Assembly (NCBI GenBank): GCA_018296165.2
Contig: JACKQL020000081.1
Location: forward strand, 1-64,000
Direction of reading: 5' to 3'
Source of the DNA: Termitomyces sp. T153
Lineage: Eukaryota; Basidiomycota; Agaricomycetes; Agaricales; Lyophyllaceae
DNA length: 64,000 nt
The translations under genes and the position numbers were made by a program. Below are positions 61,201 through 64,000 of the stretch, one piece after another. Under the pieces are notes generated by a model. It was given only the letters and a program-made list of their open reading frames with translations, made no database searches and was not told where the DNA came from. Numbering within the stretch: position 1 is the stretch's first letter; each line of letters begins with the position of its first letter.

Positions 61201-61342
61201 TATTGATATATTATTAATTATACAGATATTCCATATCTGGTAGTGTCATCTGATGCTACCTTATTTGCTTGTTGATACATTCTGTATGGCAGACTTGCCT
61301 TGCTGTTTGCACAGATGTAGCTAATACTTAGTCAACTGATTT

Positions 61343-62360
61343 TTACTTATGTGCCATGGCTATGGAATGCCACTTTCCATCCTCCTTTAACTGCTGAGAG
61401 AGAACTGTTCTCATGACAAAGTCATAGCTATCAGCTTCAACATGGAAAGGAGAGTCATCATCATAGAATAGGAGCACTGGTTTCAAGGTACTGGCTTGCT
61501 TGAGGGCATCAAAGGCAACCTGCTGTGAGGACTTCCCCACCATGCTGTGTTCTTGACAGTGAGGTCAGAGAGGGCAGGCATAGTGGAAGAAGTCCTGTAT
61601 GAACCTCTAGTAGAAGTTAAGAAATCCTAGAAAGGCCTGTACCTCCTTGTTTCTTGGCTTAGGCCACTCTGCTACACCTGCAACCTTAACAGGATCCATC
61701 TCTGCTATTCCATGCAAGATGATTAAACCTAGGTACTCACTCTTAGTCTGTTTAAACTCACACTTCTTGGGCTTCAGATAGAGCTGGTGTTGGCAAAGGC
61801 ATTTCAAGACAATGCATGTGATCTAGAAATGCTCCTCTGAGGACTTGGTGTAGCTGATGATAATTAAGATACACACAAACAACACCTTCCACAATCAGCT
61901 CATGAAAGATGTCATTCATCATTGTCTAGAAGGTGGCAGGGCTGTTGTGAGACCAAAGAACATGACTAGAGGTTCAAAGAGTCTGCAATTGGTTCAGAAG
62001 ACCACCTTCCACTCATCTCCTTTGATGTGCACATTGTTCTACCAATGGACATCCAACTTGGTGAAATAGCTTGCACCTTGAAGGTTGTTGACTTCAGAAA
62101 TGAGTGGTTAGAGATAGCAATTCTTTACAGTCATCACATTCAAGACTTGATAATCCTAAACCAGATGAAAAGACCCATCCTTCTTCTTAATGAAAAAGAC
62201 TAGTGAGGCCATTGGGGGCTTAGAGAGTTGTATCTGTCCAGAGCTAAGATTCTCCTGTTGAAGCCTGTCCAGCTCATCCTGCTCACAGGGCACAAGTGGA
62301 CAGACTTTGCAGCTAAAGAATTCTGCATCAGGTATCAGCTCAATTGCATGATCCACTTGA
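61343..62360 (-). mobile_element. Ty3/gypsy reverse transcriptase and RNase H remnant
   Basis: Reading leftward: DHAIELIPDAEF, LSSGQIQLSKPPMAS and FFIKKKDGSFHLV (62,356-62,156), the start of reverse transcriptase; then HQLYLKPKKCEF, SEYLGLII, MDPVKVAGVAEWPKP and VQAFLGFLNFY (61,807-61,607), its C-terminal part; then AFDALKQAS, PVLLFYDDDSPFHVEADSYD and VLSQQ (61,543-61,343), the RNase H start. Several stops and frameshifts separate the pieces, so the copy is dead. The YxDD region lies in a decayed frame. Confidence 0.8.
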
Positions 62361-62389
62361 CACAGATTATATACAACAACATTGGCTCA

Positions 62390-63460
62390 CCACATGCCTC
62401 CTCTCTCATCCTATTCCCATGTACAATATTGATGGCATGCTCAATGAAGCTGGCTTTATTCATTCAGTGGTGGACCTGGGTCTTTGTTATAAGGACTACA
62501 AGCCACACTAGTTTAGGAAAGCAAGACATGATCTTGGAGTTCACCTGGTTACATGAACATAACCCCAAGGTTAACTGGACTCAGAGCAAGATGAAGATGA
62601 GTTGCTGTCCTCAGCATTGCATGACTTGTGCTGAAGAAGCCTGCAAGGAGCACAGAGCAAAGGTACACAAGCATGCTGTCATGCACACCTATCATGCCAG
62701 GCATCTTCTTTATGCTGATCTAAACCTTCTAGATCCCCCCTCTGGCATTTTTCTCATAAAGAGGTTCTCTACAAGGATGTCTGAGGTGTTGAGTGTGAAC
62801 CTCAGTAGGAAGACAAATGGGAAGGAGAATATGCCAGTGCTCTGTACTCTGAGTTGTCAGACAAAACCATTGAGGTAGGTGATAGGATCTATGCTATGAC
62901 TCTCTGCCCCTCCCTCTAAAGTGGCAGAGATCTGAGCCAGTCAAACCACTTCTCAACATCTGGCTGAGGCATTTGCAGCATATTCTCAGCCCAAGCATGT
63001 CAGGGGACTTCCACTTCTGACCTCCACAACTCATTCCAGTGACTTTGCAGCTTGTTTGATGTCTCTGGGGCTTGTTCCAGAACCCTGAAGATCTCTAGAG
63101 AACTACATCTCTGTATTACCTCACCAATCATTGTCCTAGGGTTAGGATTAGCTTTGGCCTGCTGTACAGTAGTTCTCATGCATCTGCTGTCTGCTGATGT
63201 GCCATGCTAAGCAGTGGGGATCTTTAGACTTGTTCTCTTTGGATTCTTCTCTGCTAGGTGATTAGTTACTGATTGTACCATCATTTACTCTGCTAATATA
63301 CTTTGAATTCTCCTCTGCTAGCTGTGTGACTCTGATCTGCTGCCCCAGAGATTGCCCTTACAAAGCACTTTTGTAGCATGATTCCTGATCACTTCCACAA
63401 TTTTGAGGACATATTCTCTAAGGCATTATTTGATTCACTTTCAGAGTGCACACATTGAAG
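62390..63460 (+). mobile_element. Ty3/gypsy protease and linker remnant, opposite orientation
   Basis: Reading rightward: MYNIDGMLNEAGFIHSVVDL (62,419 on) and SLGKQDMILEFTWLHEHNP (62,502-62,570), the protease C-terminal pattern; a CPQHC cysteine cluster; VGDRIYAM (62,876); and PDHFHNFEDIFSKALFDSL (63,383-63,440), the linker just before reverse transcriptase in this class. Stops and frameshifts interrupt it. The next expected segment, DHAIEL, is found only on the other strand at 62,356, so the element is rearranged. Confidence 0.75.
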
Positions 63461-64000
63461 AAACCTGTTGCCCCACTGTCAAGGAGGACAACCACACTTT
63501 GAGTTTGCTGGATGTCCATTGTCCCAATTTCGACCTGTAGTCTCAAGGAGTTTGTGAAAGGGGTGGAAGCAAAAATGTAATGACAGAGGAGACAGCATCT
63601 CCATGCAGGAATCTGGAGGCATGGGTTAGGAGGTGTATTCCCAGCTGAGACTCTAGCTGGAGGGGGGGTTTGTACATCTAAGCAGGGGCTTATTGTTTTG
63701 CATGTAGTATCAAGAGCAGCAACTTGATTCTATGAATATAGAAGTGAGATGATTAGCACTAGGAAATAGGGGCATACATGTCATCTGTTGCCTACTCAAA
63801 AATACTCCTCTGATTCTATGGGTGCAACTTCTAAAACATTAGCCACCTTGGTGGAGGGGGCAGTGATAGGCATGTTGGAAGAGGTGGCTTCTGCTATGTT
63901 CTGGGCTACCAGTATTTGGACAAGCAGTTCTTCTTGGTCCAATGCAGAGGTGGCACACTTCCTGCACTTGAGCATAGTAATAGGCAAAGTGGCCAGCCTT
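63461..64000. other. Repeat-like DNA at the window edge
   Basis: No intact gene. A 63-codon minus-strand frame (63,796-63,987) has CRKC and continues beyond the window. It may be part of another retroelement or gag-like region, but the evidence is weak. Confidence 0.3.

Noticed and set aside
62228..62878. A single 216-codon gene on the plus strand
   Set aside because: Only its middle part matches retroelement protease; the first third overlaps the reverse-strand reverse transcriptase start and is a chance extension.

Overview
The window comes from a filamentous fungus, almost certainly an Agaricomycete (mushroom-forming basidiomycete). The clues are dense 48-60 nt introns, an HMG-box factor of the fungal mating/fruiting type, a C2H2 plus Zn2Cys6 plus fungal_trans factor, a GFD2/YDR514C-like exonuclease, a WW-domain membrane protein and a polytopic membrane protein of families typical of mushrooms, and a decayed Ty3/gypsy element. 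All family names come from motif recognition; no database was searched.

Region 1 (1 to about 22,075) is AT-rich and behaves as one repeat-laden unit, probably a large selfish element whose left end lies outside the window. Three long genes all read leftward. Gene C (1766 codons) joins N-terminal zinc fingers, a tyrosine-recombinase-like segment, a RecQ-like helicase and a Cys-rich tail. It lies between two paralogous genes of unknown function, gene A (about 1187 codons) and gene B (about 1245 codons). I resolved their exons by hand and all three models keep frame throughout. Most of their introns are about 50-60 nt and are largely filled by an inverted repeat with arms ATCTTA...TAAGAT. In gene B a 33-nt exon plus its 56-nt hairpin intron has been tandemly amplified 13 times. 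The same palindrome recurs in the satellite DNA to the right (16.5-20.6 kb). The promoter and 5' end of gene B are duplicated there. The unit ends in degenerate 110-bp repeats and a 21-bp minisatellite.

Region 2 (22-57 kb) is host-like DNA of more balanced composition. It holds a broken tannase-like gene, a long Ser/Pro-rich protein (25.3-28.7 kb), a cluster of tRNA-Glu genes and decayed copies (31.9-34.2 kb), an HMG-box factor (34.6-37.2 kb), a zinc-finger factor (40.0-42.8 kb), a gene-poor stretch (42.8-48.5 kb), a decayed partial copy of the GFD2-like gene (48.6-49.4 kb), a WW-domain membrane protein carrying an in-frame TAG (49.8-52.4 kb), and the intact GFD2-like exonuclease (54.6-56.7 kb).

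Region 3 (57-64 kb) becomes AT-rich again. It has a polytopic membrane protein (58.4-59.7 kb) and rearranged Ty3/gypsy pieces lying head to head (61.3-63.5 kb).

The most unusual content is the three-gene unit with its palindromic introns and amplified microexon.
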